Part shown: piece after piece, positions 19,015 through 28,369 of the stretch
How the letters are laid out: every line of letters begins with the position of its first letter
How positions within the stretch are numbered: position 1 is the stretch's first letter
Source of the DNA: Flavobacteriia bacterium
GTDB taxonomy: Bacteria; Bacteroidota; Bacteroidia; Flavobacteriales_D; Crocinitomicaceae
DNA length: 34,350 bases
Direction of reading: 5' to 3'
Assembly (NCBI GenBank): GCA_947458955.1
Contig: CANGZT010000010.1
Location: 1-34,350, forward strand
The notes under the pieces: model-generated
What the model was told of the DNA's origin: nothing
Database searches by the model: none
The model's input: the letters and a program-made list of their open reading frames with translations, nothing else
Position numbers and translations under genes: made by a program

Positions 19015-21464
19015 AAATCACCTCCTCCCCCATTATTATCATTGGAAACTTTACCTTTTTTAGTTACTTCCATTTTACCAAACTTGTAAGCTAAATTGAC
19101 ATAAAAACGTCTTGTAGTTTGCTTAAAAACAGATTCTTGCTGAATATTATATTGATCTAGTTTGATTCTAAACTCTTGAGTATTGAATACATCAGAAACC
19201 TTAAATCCAACAGACCATTTTCCTTCTTTAAATGATTTATCTCCCGAAAAATCAACAGAGGCTCTAGGCTGAACTGTTCCTTGAGGTGTCACGATTGGCG
19301 CATTATATTTAGCATTTACTTGTACTGTAGCAGTTCGTTTCCAAAATTCGTATGAACCTATATATTTAGTACTCCAATTAAATCCAACTGTATTCGTTAA
19401 TTGAATGATATCATCAAAATATTTAATCTGATTACCATTAAATGAAATGGTATTTTTCCAACCTGGAACAGGTCTAAAAGTAATTACTAACTCACTGCCT
19501 AAACTTTCTGACTTATCAATATTCACATAAGTAACTGCAGCAAATCCATTTGGATAAAACTGTCTATATCTTTGTAGCACATTGGAAGTTAGTTTATAAA
19601 AAACATTGGCTGATATTTGAATTTTCTTTTTATTTAATCCAACTCCAATTTCAAAAGAATGAATAAACTCGGGATTTACAGCTGGATTACCCATTCTTAA
19701 ATTATACGGATCAGCATAACTCGTAAATGGATTTAAGGTCTCACTAGTTGGTCTATTAATTCTTCTTGAATAGTTTGCATTTAAATCTACATTTTCCTTG
19801 ATTTTATAAGTCAAAAATGCAGACGGATATAAATTAAAGTAATTTTTAGGATATTCTAGATTTTTAGATATTAAATAAGGAGTTTGGTTTGATTCCTCCA
19901 CTCTCAAACCCAATTGATATTTAAACTTCGATAATTGTTGAGCAAAATTGGCATAAGTTGACAATATTTGCTCCTTATATTTATATGTAAATGTAGAGAG
20001 TGTGTCTCCTAAATATTCTACTTGGGTTGTATCAAATGTTTCTGAATAAGAATGAATATTGTTTACTCTATAAATAGATTTTAAACCTGCTTCTAATTTG
20101 ATGTTTTTTGGAAATACGCGAACCAAATCAACCATAGCAGTATTTACATTTCCACTTTCATTGTTCGATAAGCGTTGTAATAAATTTTTACGATTCAAAA
20201 AAATACTTGATTGGTTATACTCTCCACCTGTAGTATCTAAACTCATGGATTGAGTAATATCAAAATTAAGTGACCCTTTATCTTCTTTAAAATCCCATCT
20301 GTAGTTTAAATTTAAATCCATACTTTTTTGTTTAGAGGGATCATAAGAATCTCTATACCAGCTATACAAAATGTTCCCATTACTATCTAGTTGATTATTT
20401 TTTAAAAAACCAGCTCGATTTCGTTCTCCTAAATTCCCTGTCACAGAAACCCCAAGTGTATTCCTATCTTTTAAATAAAAATCAGAACCTATTTTAATGG
20501 TATGAGTCACATTAAAATCTGTTCCTAGCCGATCTTGTTTCAGTCGAAATAGTGAATCTCCAAAATATCGATTCAATAACCCAAAGTTATTTCTTTCACC
20601 CTCATAGTGTTTGTACGAATAAGTTCCATATGCATTCAATTTAGCAGTACGGTAACTAAATGAACTTGAACCATTGAATAGATTCCCTGTCGCTCCACTT
20701 AAATTAACATTTCCATTAACTCCTCTTAACTTATTTTTTTTAAGCACAATATTGATTATTCCTGTAGTTCCGTCGGGATCATATTTTGCTGAGGGATTTG
20801 TAACTATTTCAACTCGTTCTACCATATTTGCCGGTATACCAGACAAAAAACCACCTCCGTCTCTCGTTAATGTGCTCGGTCTTCCATCGATCAATACGGT
20901 TACATTTCCATTACCTCGCATGGATAATTTTCCATCCTGATCCACTTCAACTGAGGGAACATTTGACAATGCATCAACCACTGAACCACCTCTTGCCGAA
21001 ATATCATCAGCAATATTGTATACTTTTTTATCAAATGAAGTTTCTAACATTTTTTTATTCGATGTGATGACAATCTCTTTTAATTCTTTTACTTTACTTA
21101 CAAGACGAATTACACCTAATGAACGGTCTGTTTTATCCAAAGTGAAACTTATGTCTTTTATAACCTGAAATTGATAATTACTTGCAAATACTTTTACAAA
21201 GTATCTTCCAACAGCTATCTGATCTAAAATAAAATCTCCCAAATTATCCGTGTAGATTGCACCAGCGACACTAGAATCTTTTTCATTATAAATTTTGACA
21301 GAAGCATATTCGATAGGTAATTTTGTTATACTGTCGATTACTTTTCCTGACAAAACTCCGATTTTAGCAGAAGAAGGCTTAAGATTTGATTGAGTTAAAA
21401 CAGATTTTACTAGTAAAAAAAATATAAAAAACGCAACAACTTTAGTTGTGATAAATCTCGCCAT
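19011..21464 (-). CDS. Outer membrane beta-barrel / TonB-dependent receptor-like protein with N-terminal carboxypeptidase-regulatory-like domain
   Basis: Signal peptide, SGKVIDSITKLPIEYASVKIYN CarboxypepD_reg-like start, plug-like VVDALSNVPSVEVDQDGKLSMRGNGNVTVLIDGRPS and NPSAKYDPDGTTGIINIVLKK, long barrel. Confidence 0.9.
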   Translation of the reverse strand: MARFITTKVVAFFIFFLLVKSVLTQSNLKPSSAKIGVLSGKVIDSITKLPIEYASVKIYNEKDSSVAGAIYTDNLGDFILDQIAVGRYFVKVFASNYQFQVIKDISFTLDKTDRSLGVIRLVSKVKELKEIVITSNKKMLETSFDKKVYNIADDISARGGSVVDALSNVPSVEVDQDGKLSMRGNGNVTVLIDGRPSTLTRDGGGFLSGIPANMVERVEIVTNPSAKYDPDGTTGIINIVLKKNKLRGVNGNVNLSGATGNLFNGSSSFSYRTAKLNAYGTYSYKHYEGERNNFGLLNRYFGDSLFRLKQDRLGTDFNVTHTIKIGSDFYLKDRNTLGVSVTGNLGERNRAGFLKNNQLDSNGNILYSWYRDSYDPSKQKSMDLNLNYRWDFKEDKGSLNFDITQSMSLDTTGGEYNQSSIFLNRKNLLQRLSNNESGNVNTAMVDLVRVFPKNIKLEAGLKSIYRVNNIHSYSETFDTTQVEYLGDTLSTFTYKYKEQILSTYANFAQQLSKFKYQLGLRVEESNQTPYLISKNLEYPKNYFNLYPSAFLTYKIKENVDLNANYSRRINRPTSETLNPFTSYADPYNLRMGNPAVNPEFIHSFEIGVGLNKKKIQISANVFYKLTSNVLQRYRQFYPNGFAAVTYVNIDKSESLGSELVITFRPVPGWKNTISFNGNQIKYFDDIIQLTNTVGFNWSTKYIGSYEFWKRTATVQVNAKYNAPIVTPQGTVQPRASVDFSGDKSFKEGKWSVGFKVSDVFNTQEFRIKLDQYNIQQESVFKQTTRRFYVNLAYKFGKMEVTKKGKVSNDNNGGGGDF

Positions 21465-22527
21465 TTGAATAAAATAAATATGATTTATTAAACAATTCTA
21501 TCAAAACGTTATTCCCATAAATGGAAAATTTACTATCTGTTTGATTGGTTAATACTGTATTTTTTCCATTTTGGAAAATCGAAACTCCACCTAAAATATT
21601 TCGATACACAAAAATGCCGTTTTTCAATTGAAATTCATTCGGCGTAAAATTTAAAATTTGAGTTTTAACATTATTTACCATTGTAAAAAGCAAATTATTT
21701 TCATTCCATACGAATACCTCATCCAACACTTCCCACATACCTGAATTGAAATCACTGACATTTACTTTATTCCCCTTTTCAAATTTCCATAGATTTCCAA
21801 TTTGATCTTCATAAATCACAAACCCTCTACCAGATTTGTATTTTTTCATAAATGCATTTTCAACATCATAAAAATCCCCATGCTCAAAAACGGTAAAATT
21901 TTTATTCACTGTATTGTTAAAACTTATCACATCAGTACCTGCATTCATTTCCATCTGGTATGCATTACCTCCAATTTCAACTATTTTTCCTCTCCAAAAC
22001 ACTTTATAAATATCCCCATTATCTTTAAAACCGATAATGTTTTCACCAATTGCTTCTGGCATAGTCATCTCTCCTGTTTGTTGCATCAACTGAAAAACTT
22101 CATTTTTGTACCAAACATTAATTGTTTTAAACCTTATATCTTGAAAAACAATTAAACTATCTTTTACCACAAAATCACCCGTATTTGCACACAAAGTTTT
22201 TTTTACACCATTCTCATAACCGTATAAAAAACTTCCTATTTGCCATGCAACTATGTTATCTGAATTTTTATATTTTACTTGTTGTACGGTAATTTGTTCT
22301 ACATTTTCTCCATTAAACACTTTAAAGTTTTCTCGATTATCAACATAGGCTAATACATTATCACCCGCAGAATAATTGGTGATTCGTTGAAATTCTAAAG
22401 TTCTAATGTTTCCCTTATAAAAAGTATTTAAATAACCAGAAAAATCAATAAAAGGTGCAACCTGTGCTGTGATTCTAGTAAAAAGAAATAATGAAAAAAA
22501 AATAAATAACCTTGAAATCAAATCCAT
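21442..22527 (-). CDS. Exported protein made of ~9 repeated beta units, putative beta-propeller
   Basis: Signal peptide MDLISRLFIFFSLFLFTRITAQ from ATG at 22527 (track start 22536 is TTG); recurring units such as NVLAYVDNRENFKVFNGENVEQI and IIGFKDNGDIYKVFWRGKIVEI. Confidence 0.7.
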   Translation of the reverse strand: MDLISRLFIFFSLFLFTRITAQVAPFIDFSGYLNTFYKGNIRTLEFQRITNYSAGDNVLAYVDNRENFKVFNGENVEQITVQQVKYKNSDNIVAWQIGSFLYGYENGVKKTLCANTGDFVVKDSLIVFQDIRFKTINVWYKNEVFQLMQQTGEMTMPEAIGENIIGFKDNGDIYKVFWRGKIVEIGGNAYQMEMNAGTDVISFNNTVNKNFTVFEHGDFYDVENAFMKKYKSGRGFVIYEDQIGNLWKFEKGNKVNVSDFNSGMWEVLDEVFVWNENNLLFTMVNNVKTQILNFTPNEFQLKNGIFVYRNILGGVSIFQNGKNTVLTNQTDSKFSIYGNNVLIELFNKSYLFYSNGEIYHN

Positions 22528-22534
22528 AACAATC

Positions 22535-22569
22535 AAAAAAAAACGTCCTTACCAAAAGATAAGGACGTT
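22535..22569 (-). terminator. Intrinsic terminator of the pdhA-E2 operon (leftward)
   Basis: AACGTCCTTA (22542-22551) / TAAGGACGTT (22560-22569), 8-nt loop; on the minus strand followed by a T run. Confidence 0.85.
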
Positions 22570-22590
22570 CTAATATACCAATAATATTTA

Positions 22591-23847
22591 TTACGTCAAC
22601 ATCGTAACAGGATTCTCTAAATATCCCTTAAGGGTTTGTAAAAATGATGCACCTGATGCTCCATCCACTACCCTATGATCACAAGAAAGTGTTAATTTCA
22701 TAACATTTCCTGGAACAACTTGTCCATTCTTTACTACAGGAACTTGAGAAATACCTCCTACAGCTAAAATACAACTATCAGGTGGGTTTACTATAGCAGT
22801 AAAAGAATCTATTCCAAACATACCTAAATTTGAAATCGTAAATGTATTACCTTCCCAATCTGCAGGTTGTAATTTTTTATCTTTAGCTTTTTGAGCAAAC
22901 TCTCTTACTTCGTTACCAATTTGAGTAAATCCTTTAGAATCAGCAAATCGAACTACAGGAACAAGTAAACCTTCATCTACTGCCACTGCTACTCCGATAT
23001 GAATGTGACTGTTACGTCTAATTACATCACCTAACCAAGAAGAATTAATTGTTGGGTGTTTTCTCAAAGACATAGCAACTGCTTTAATCACCATATCATT
23101 GAATGATACTTTAACCCCATCTTGTGTATTTAAAACTTTTCTAGCAGCTATTGCATTATCCATATCAACATCAATAGTTAAATAGAAATGTGGAGCTGTG
23201 AATTTACTTTCAGCTAAACGACGAGCAATTACTTTTCTCATTTGAGAGACTGGTTCGTCGATATATGATTCTACTCCTGATACCTGAGTTGTAATCGATT
23301 TCGCTGCTCCAGGTACGTAAGGAGTGTAATGATCAATATCTCTTTTAACTACGCGTCCAGCATCACCAGTACCACTCACCATGTTTATGTCAATGCCTTT
23401 TTCTTCTGCTAATTTTTTAGCTAAAGGAGATGCTAACACTCTAGAGCCATCAGAAGATGCTACTGGAGTCGGTGCTGCAACAGGTTTAGGAGCTGGAGCT
23501 GGAGTAGAAGCGACAGGAGATGATACTGGAGCAGGTACTTCTGCTTTTACTTCTTCCACAGTTGGAGCCACAGTAGGCGCGCCAGATAACAAAGCCGAGA
23601 TATCCTCACCCGCTTCACCAACAATAGCTAAAATAGCATTTACCGGAGCCGCTTTTGTCTTTTCAACACCGATGTGTAATAAAACACCATCATAAAATGA
23701 TTCGAATTCCATGGTAGCTTTATCTGTTTCGATTTCTGCTAACAATTCGCCATTTGATACTTTGTCACCTACTTTTTTATGCCATTCAGCAACAACCCCT
23801 TCGGTCATGGTGTCACTTAACTTGGGCATGTAAATTACTTCAGCCAT
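22591..23847 (-). CDS. pdhC: Pyruvate dehydrogenase E2, dihydrolipoamide acetyltransferase
   Basis: One lipoyl domain (EIETDKATMEFESF), Ala/Pro-rich linker, E3-binding domain (SPLAKKLAEEKGIDI), catalytic LSCDHRVVDGA. Confidence 0.95.
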   Translation of the reverse strand: MAEVIYMPKLSDTMTEGVVAEWHKKVGDKVSNGELLAEIETDKATMEFESFYDGVLLHIGVEKTKAAPVNAILAIVGEAGEDISALLSGAPTVAPTVEEVKAEVPAPVSSPVASTPAPAPKPVAAPTPVASSDGSRVLASPLAKKLAEEKGIDINMVSGTGDAGRVVKRDIDHYTPYVPGAAKSITTQVSGVESYIDEPVSQMRKVIARRLAESKFTAPHFYLTIDVDMDNAIAARKVLNTQDGVKVSFNDMVIKAVAMSLRKHPTINSSWLGDVIRRNSHIHIGVAVAVDEGLLVPVVRFADSKGFTQIGNEVREFAQKAKDKKLQPADWEGNTFTISNLGMFGIDSFTAIVNPPDSCILAVGGISQVPVVKNGQVVPGNVMKLTLSCDHRVVDGASGASFLQTLKGYLENPVTMLT

Positions 23848-23860
23848 AATTTCTTAATGA

Positions 23861-24913
23861 TTAATATTCTTTGATATATGGATAATCTTCTTGTGTATAT
23901 ACATCTTTGTATAATTCTTCTGCTTCAGGATATGGGGAATTTTCAGCAAAAGTGATTGACTCTTCCACTTCTGTTTTTACCCAATCAATAATATCTTGAA
24001 TTTCTTTATCTGTTAGCCAATTATTTTCTTTAATAACAGTCAAACAATGGTCGATTGGATCTTTTTCCATCCATTCAGCTACTTCCTCTTTCGTTCTGTA
24101 TTTTTGAGGATCTGACATCGAGTGACCTTTGTATCTGTAAGTTCGGATATCTAACAATGTTGGACCATCTCCTCTTCTAGCTCTATCACAAGCTTCTGCG
24201 ATAGCCTCGTGTACAGCTTCAGGCGACATACCGTTAACTGACTTAGAAGGCATTTCATAGGAAAGACCGATTTTAGATAAATCCTGAACATTAGTTGTTC
24301 TTTCAACAGAAGTACCCATAGCATAGTTATTGTTCTCGATGATATAAATCACAGGTAACTTCCACATCATTGCCATGTTAAACGTTTCATGTAAAGCACC
24401 CTGTCTTACAGCACCATCTCCCATGGAAACAAAAACAACGTTATCAGTTTCATTGTATTTCTCAGCAAACGCAACTCCTGTACCCATCGGAATTTGAGCT
24501 CCAACGATACCATGACCTCCCATAAAGTTTCTTTCTTTATCAAAAAAGTGCATTGAACCCCCCTTACCTTTTGAACAACCTGTCGTTCTACCATACAATT
24601 CGGCCATTAAAACACGAGGATCTGTACCTAGTGCTAATGGATGTGCATGATCACGATATGCAGTCATATGGCTATCTGATGGTCTTGATGCAGAAATAGT
24701 TCCTGCAACAATCGCCTCCTGTCCAATGTACAAATGACAGAATCCACCAAATTTTTGTTGTATATATAATTGACCTACTTTTTCTTCGAATCGACGAATC
24801 AAAAGCATGTCCTTATACCATTTAATATAAGTTTCTTTAGAAAATTTGGTTGTACCACTCATCGTACTTTTCTTGGTGGTTTTTCCAGGTTTTGCAATTG
24901 CCTTATCAGCCAT
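23861..24913 (-). CDS. pdhA: Pyruvate dehydrogenase E1 component, alpha subunit
   Basis: MLLIRRFEEKVGQLYIQQKFGGFCHLYIGQEA; ThDP motif GDGAVRQGALHETFNMAMMWKLPVIYIIENN; RYKGHSMSDPQKYR. Confidence 0.96.
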   Translation of the reverse strand: MADKAIAKPGKTTKKSTMSGTTKFSKETYIKWYKDMLLIRRFEEKVGQLYIQQKFGGFCHLYIGQEAIVAGTISASRPSDSHMTAYRDHAHPLALGTDPRVLMAELYGRTTGCSKGKGGSMHFFDKERNFMGGHGIVGAQIPMGTGVAFAEKYNETDNVVFVSMGDGAVRQGALHETFNMAMMWKLPVIYIIENNNYAMGTSVERTTNVQDLSKIGLSYEMPSKSVNGMSPEAVHEAIAEACDRARRGDGPTLLDIRTYRYKGHSMSDPQKYRTKEEVAEWMEKDPIDHCLTVIKENNWLTDKEIQDIIDWVKTEVEESITFAENSPYPEAEELYKDVYTQEDYPYIKEY

Positions 24914-24939
24914 AGTTAAGATACTTTTATTTCAGTTTG

Positions 24940-24947
24940 CAAATATA
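24940..24947 (-). promoter_or_regulatory. Candidate -7 element (TATATTTG) for pdhA
   Basis: Minus-strand TAnnTTTG match 26 nt upstream of the ATG; TTTA lies 19 nt further upstream as an imperfect -33. Confidence 0.45.
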
Positions 24948-25002
24948 CAAGTAAATATGAATCTCTAAAATAAGAAATAGATTTAAAATAAACAATTCAT
25001 TG

Positions 25003-25920
25003 TTACCATTTAATATTCGGTAATATCTTTGATATTGCTTCTTTCTTTTGACTTAGTTTATTGATGAATTTTGAGGACTCAATGCTTTCAGGATATAAAA
25101 TTGAGTGATCTAGCATTTGCCTAACTTGCAGTACCTCATCAATCAATAAATTAGCAGAAATATCCATAAAAGCAAATCTAAATTTACTCCAAACATAACC
25201 AATCGCTTGTTCATTCGGATGTACCATATCTTCTTTAAAAAATCGGTAATCTCTTAACTCATCATTTACGATCTCATAGGAAGGAAAATAATCTCCCTTT
25301 AATTGATGTATCAAGCAAAATAAATGAGACTTACTTATATTATTTTCATGAACTCCATCTTTTATATGTCTAACTGGACTTATTGTAAAAACAATATGAA
25401 TATTAGGGTTTAAAACATTGATTTTATGAATGAGATTCTTCCATACCGAAACCATTTCTTCTACCTCCGTCAACTCTTTTTCAAATTGGTTAAGTGGCAT
25501 TTTGTGACAATTTGCAACCAACTGACCTGAAGAACTTAAACGGTACCCAAATGCTGTACCAAAAGTAATGAATAGAAAATCAGCCTCTTTAACCGATTGA
25601 ATTAATTCCTTTTTAAGCGCTTCTATTTTATGAACCAATTCTTCTTTATTCATAGCATAAATAACACCTGAGGCCAACCAAGAAAACCATACATCTCCTC
25701 TTTGAAAACATGTCGATTCAACCTCTACTTCATTAAAAAGATTCGCTATTGCTAGCGGATGAAATAAGGTACCCATAGGATTTGATAAAGCATCTAAGCC
25801 ACCCTCTAAAAACTTTTTAGCTATATCATCTGAAAAACAACTACCTATAAAAATAGATTTGCTTTTATGATTCATTTTTTTGAAAGAAGGCTTGACCTCA
25901 AAATCAATTTTCAAATTCAA
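25003..25920 (-). CDS. GSCFA domain (SGNH-like) protein
   Basis: IGSCFSDDIAKKFLEGGLDALSNPMGTLFHPLAIANL and C-terminal EDMVHPNEQAIGYVW. TTG start in a TTGA overlap with the upstream stop. Confidence 0.88.
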   Translation of the reverse strand: MNLKIDFEVKPSFKKMNHKSKSIFIGSCFSDDIAKKFLEGGLDALSNPMGTLFHPLAIANLFNEVEVESTCFQRGDVWFSWLASGVIYAMNKEELVHKIEALKKELIQSVKEADFLFITFGTAFGYRLSSSGQLVANCHKMPLNQFEKELTEVEEMVSVWKNLIHKINVLNPNIHIVFTISPVRHIKDGVHENNISKSHLFCLIHQLKGDYFPSYEIVNDELRDYRFFKEDMVHPNEQAIGYVWSKFRFAFMDISANLLIDEVLQVRQMLDHSILYPESIESSKFINKLSQKKEAISKILPNIKW

Positions 25921-27209
25921 TGTATTTCGTTTTTAAAAGTCAATGTATATTCTAAGACCTCACTCCATCCATTCCAACCAAATGCATTTCCAAGTGATTC
26001 ATTATGCCACAAACAAATATACTCTCCACCATATGCGTTTATTTCTCTAAATAATTCTTCAACTATCTGAAAAGCTTCCCCTTTATTTAAATTAAGATAA
26101 TCTTTTAACGTTCTATCCATATAGGCAAAAGAGTGAACTAATAGATTTGTTGTGTGATTTTTTTGTAAATCAAAAAAGTAAAAAGGTCTAGCTGTACCTG
26201 CTCTAAACCCAACCTCATCAGCATACCCCATGGTATAATCTTCTAGAATACCATAATGTATTAATTGTCTGTACGTTTGAGGTAAATTTAATTTCAAATA
26301 ATGCTGGCGAGATATCATTGGCCTCTCACTAGTAATCAACTCAATTCTCTCTATTTCTTTTTCTAAATAGTAACCACTCAAATTTGATTTATAACTCGGA
26401 TGTATACCCAGTGTTGTTTGTGACGACATTTTTTTAATCAAACTTCGATGGCGAATATCATTCACAGAAATATTCCGGTCGTATTTTGCAAAATCTCCTA
26501 CAAGCCAAAACATTTTTACATCAAATCCTCTGTGTGAAATATCTAATATATAATCGAAGGTGTCATATGGGTCTTTTTGTTCCTTATTCAGAACTCGCTG
26601 TCTTAACTCTAGTCTATCTCTATCTTTTGATATTCTATCTTTCCATATAGCAACCCAAGTTCTAACACCCTCTTTCCATTCTAAAGCGCGAACGTTATCG
26701 ACATCAAAAGTAGGCACAATAGTAGTTTGAAACTTAAAAGAAGAAAGAGCTCGTTTGTACTCTTCCTCCATGAAAGAAATCAAATCTTCACACCAACGAT
26801 CACAGATACATTGTTTCAACCAACCATATTCATATTGCAAACTATTTTTTGCTTGAAATCGATCGTGATTATCTCTTTTTAAAATAATGTACTCTTCATA
26901 TCTTGAAATAAGGTAAAAAACTGAAGCAATTGGATCAACAACACCATCAAACGATAGACATTCTAGCTTATAAAAAAGAGATTTTTTAATGTTATACTCT
27001 TTAATTTCTTCAGAAAAGATAAGATCACTTGGTTGAATGTGAACTCCCGATTCAAAAAATCGGTTTGAATAATTAAACTTAAACCCTTTTAATTTATTGA
27101 AATAAATAGGATCGTTAGTAATCTGATATTCAATCTGACGATCTCGAAAAATAAAGTCTAAGGTGTAAATTAATCTTTCAGATACCTCTTCTACAAAAAC
27201 AACTAGCAT
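25917..27209 (-). CDS. Polysaccharide deacetylase-like family protein
   Basis: TIVPTFDVDNVRALEWKEG and later FDVKMFWLVGDFAKYD, LGIHPSYKS, ISRQHYLKLNLPQTYRQLIHYGILEDYTMGYADEVGFRAGTARPFYFFDL. Confidence 0.8.
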   Translation of the reverse strand: MLVVFVEEVSERLIYTLDFIFRDRQIEYQITNDPIYFNKLKGFKFNYSNRFFESGVHIQPSDLIFSEEIKEYNIKKSLFYKLECLSFDGVVDPIASVFYLISRYEEYIILKRDNHDRFQAKNSLQYEYGWLKQCICDRWCEDLISFMEEEYKRALSSFKFQTTIVPTFDVDNVRALEWKEGVRTWVAIWKDRISKDRDRLELRQRVLNKEQKDPYDTFDYILDISHRGFDVKMFWLVGDFAKYDRNISVNDIRHRSLIKKMSSQTTLGIHPSYKSNLSGYYLEKEIERIELITSERPMISRQHYLKLNLPQTYRQLIHYGILEDYTMGYADEVGFRAGTARPFYFFDLQKNHTTNLLVHSFAYMDRTLKDYLNLNKGEAFQIVEELFREINAYGGEYICLWHNESLGNAFGWNGWSEVLEYTLTFKNEIH

Positions 27210-27211
27210 AT

Positions 27212-28360
27212 TTAATTAATACAATCCATAATTTTTTGAACGATAAAATCTGCGGATTTTGCGTCACCAAATAAATTTGGAAAAGTAAACTCTTTCTGGG
27301 ATAATAAATGATTTGCGGCAGCCACAATTTTATTTTGATCTGCATCTGCTATGATGGCATTGCCATTTTCAACAATCTCAACCCATTCCGTCTCTGGACG
27401 TAAAATAACACATGGCTTCTTGAAGAAATAAGCTTCTTTTTGCAAACCGCCACTATCTGTAACGATTAAGGAAGCATTTTTCTCAAGGGAAATAATATCT
27501 AAAAAACCTGCTGGTGGAATGATTTTAATATTTTTATTATCCATCAAAAGGGCTTTATTCTCCTCATTTAATAACTGATCCATCATTTTATTTGTTCTAG
27601 GATGTAAAGGAAGAACAATATCAAAACCAGTTGTATTTTGAATATATATTAATGCGTTGAAAATCGCATTTAATCGAATTGCATCATCTGTATTCGCATT
27701 TCTATGTATTGTAACTAAAATATAATTTTTATCTAAAACATCTATTTCTTTAAGGATTCTTGACTTTTTATCCGAAACATCAGAAAAATACATACTATTA
27801 TCAAACATGATATCACCACACAAGTGAACATGTGGTTTATCTACAGTCGGTATGTTTTCATTTAAAGTTGAAAAACCTTCTTTGACTAAATTATCAACAG
27901 CTGTTTTTGTTGGGCAAAATAATAATGTAGAAATATGATCTGATAAAATTCGATTTACTTCTTCAGGCATAGACTTATTATAACTTCGTAAACCTGCTTC
28001 TATATGAAAAACAGGAATATGTATTTTAGATGCAGCTAAAGCAGCAGCAATCGTTGAATTCGTGTCTCCATAGATAACAACTCCGTCCGGTTTTTCATCA
28101 AGCATAAGCTTTTCCATTCCTTCAATCATCTTTGCTGTCTGTACACCATGTGAACCACTTCCCACATTTAAATTGAATTGAGGATTAGGAATACCTAACT
28201 CTTCAAAAAATATAGCTGACATATTATCATCATAGTGTTGTCCAGTATGTACGATTACCTCATTCAAGACATCGGAAAAGGAATTTTTTATGGCTCTACT
28301 TATGGCTGCAGCTTTGATAATTTGAGGTCTAGCACCTATAACTGTAAGAATTTTTTTCAC
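27212..28360 (-). CDS. wecB: UDP-N-acetylglucosamine 2-epimerase (non-hydrolysing)
   Basis: VIGARPQIIKAAAISRAI, VHTGQHYDDNMS, VYGDTNSTIAAALAASKIHIPVFHIEAGLRSYNKSMPEEVNRILSDHIS, VTDSGGLQKEAYFFKKPCVILRPETEWVE. Confidence 0.96.
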   Translation of the reverse strand: MKKILTVIGARPQIIKAAAISRAIKNSFSDVLNEVIVHTGQHYDDNMSAIFFEELGIPNPQFNLNVGSGSHGVQTAKMIEGMEKLMLDEKPDGVVIYGDTNSTIAAALAASKIHIPVFHIEAGLRSYNKSMPEEVNRILSDHISTLLFCPTKTAVDNLVKEGFSTLNENIPTVDKPHVHLCGDIMFDNSMYFSDVSDKKSRILKEIDVLDKNYILVTIHRNANTDDAIRLNAIFNALIYIQNTTGFDIVLPLHPRTNKMMDQLLNEENKALLMDNKNIKIIPPAGFLDIISLEKNASLIVTDSGGLQKEAYFFKKPCVILRPETEWVEIVENGNAIIADADQNKIVAAANHLLSQKEFTFPNLFGDAKSADFIVQKIMDCIN

Positions 28361-28369
28361 AAAATTTAT

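Noticed and set aside
23381-23695. 104-aa plus-strand Gly/Ala/Thr-rich ORF
   Set aside because: Antisense of the Ala/Pro-rich linker of PDH E2; composition is a by-product of that linker.
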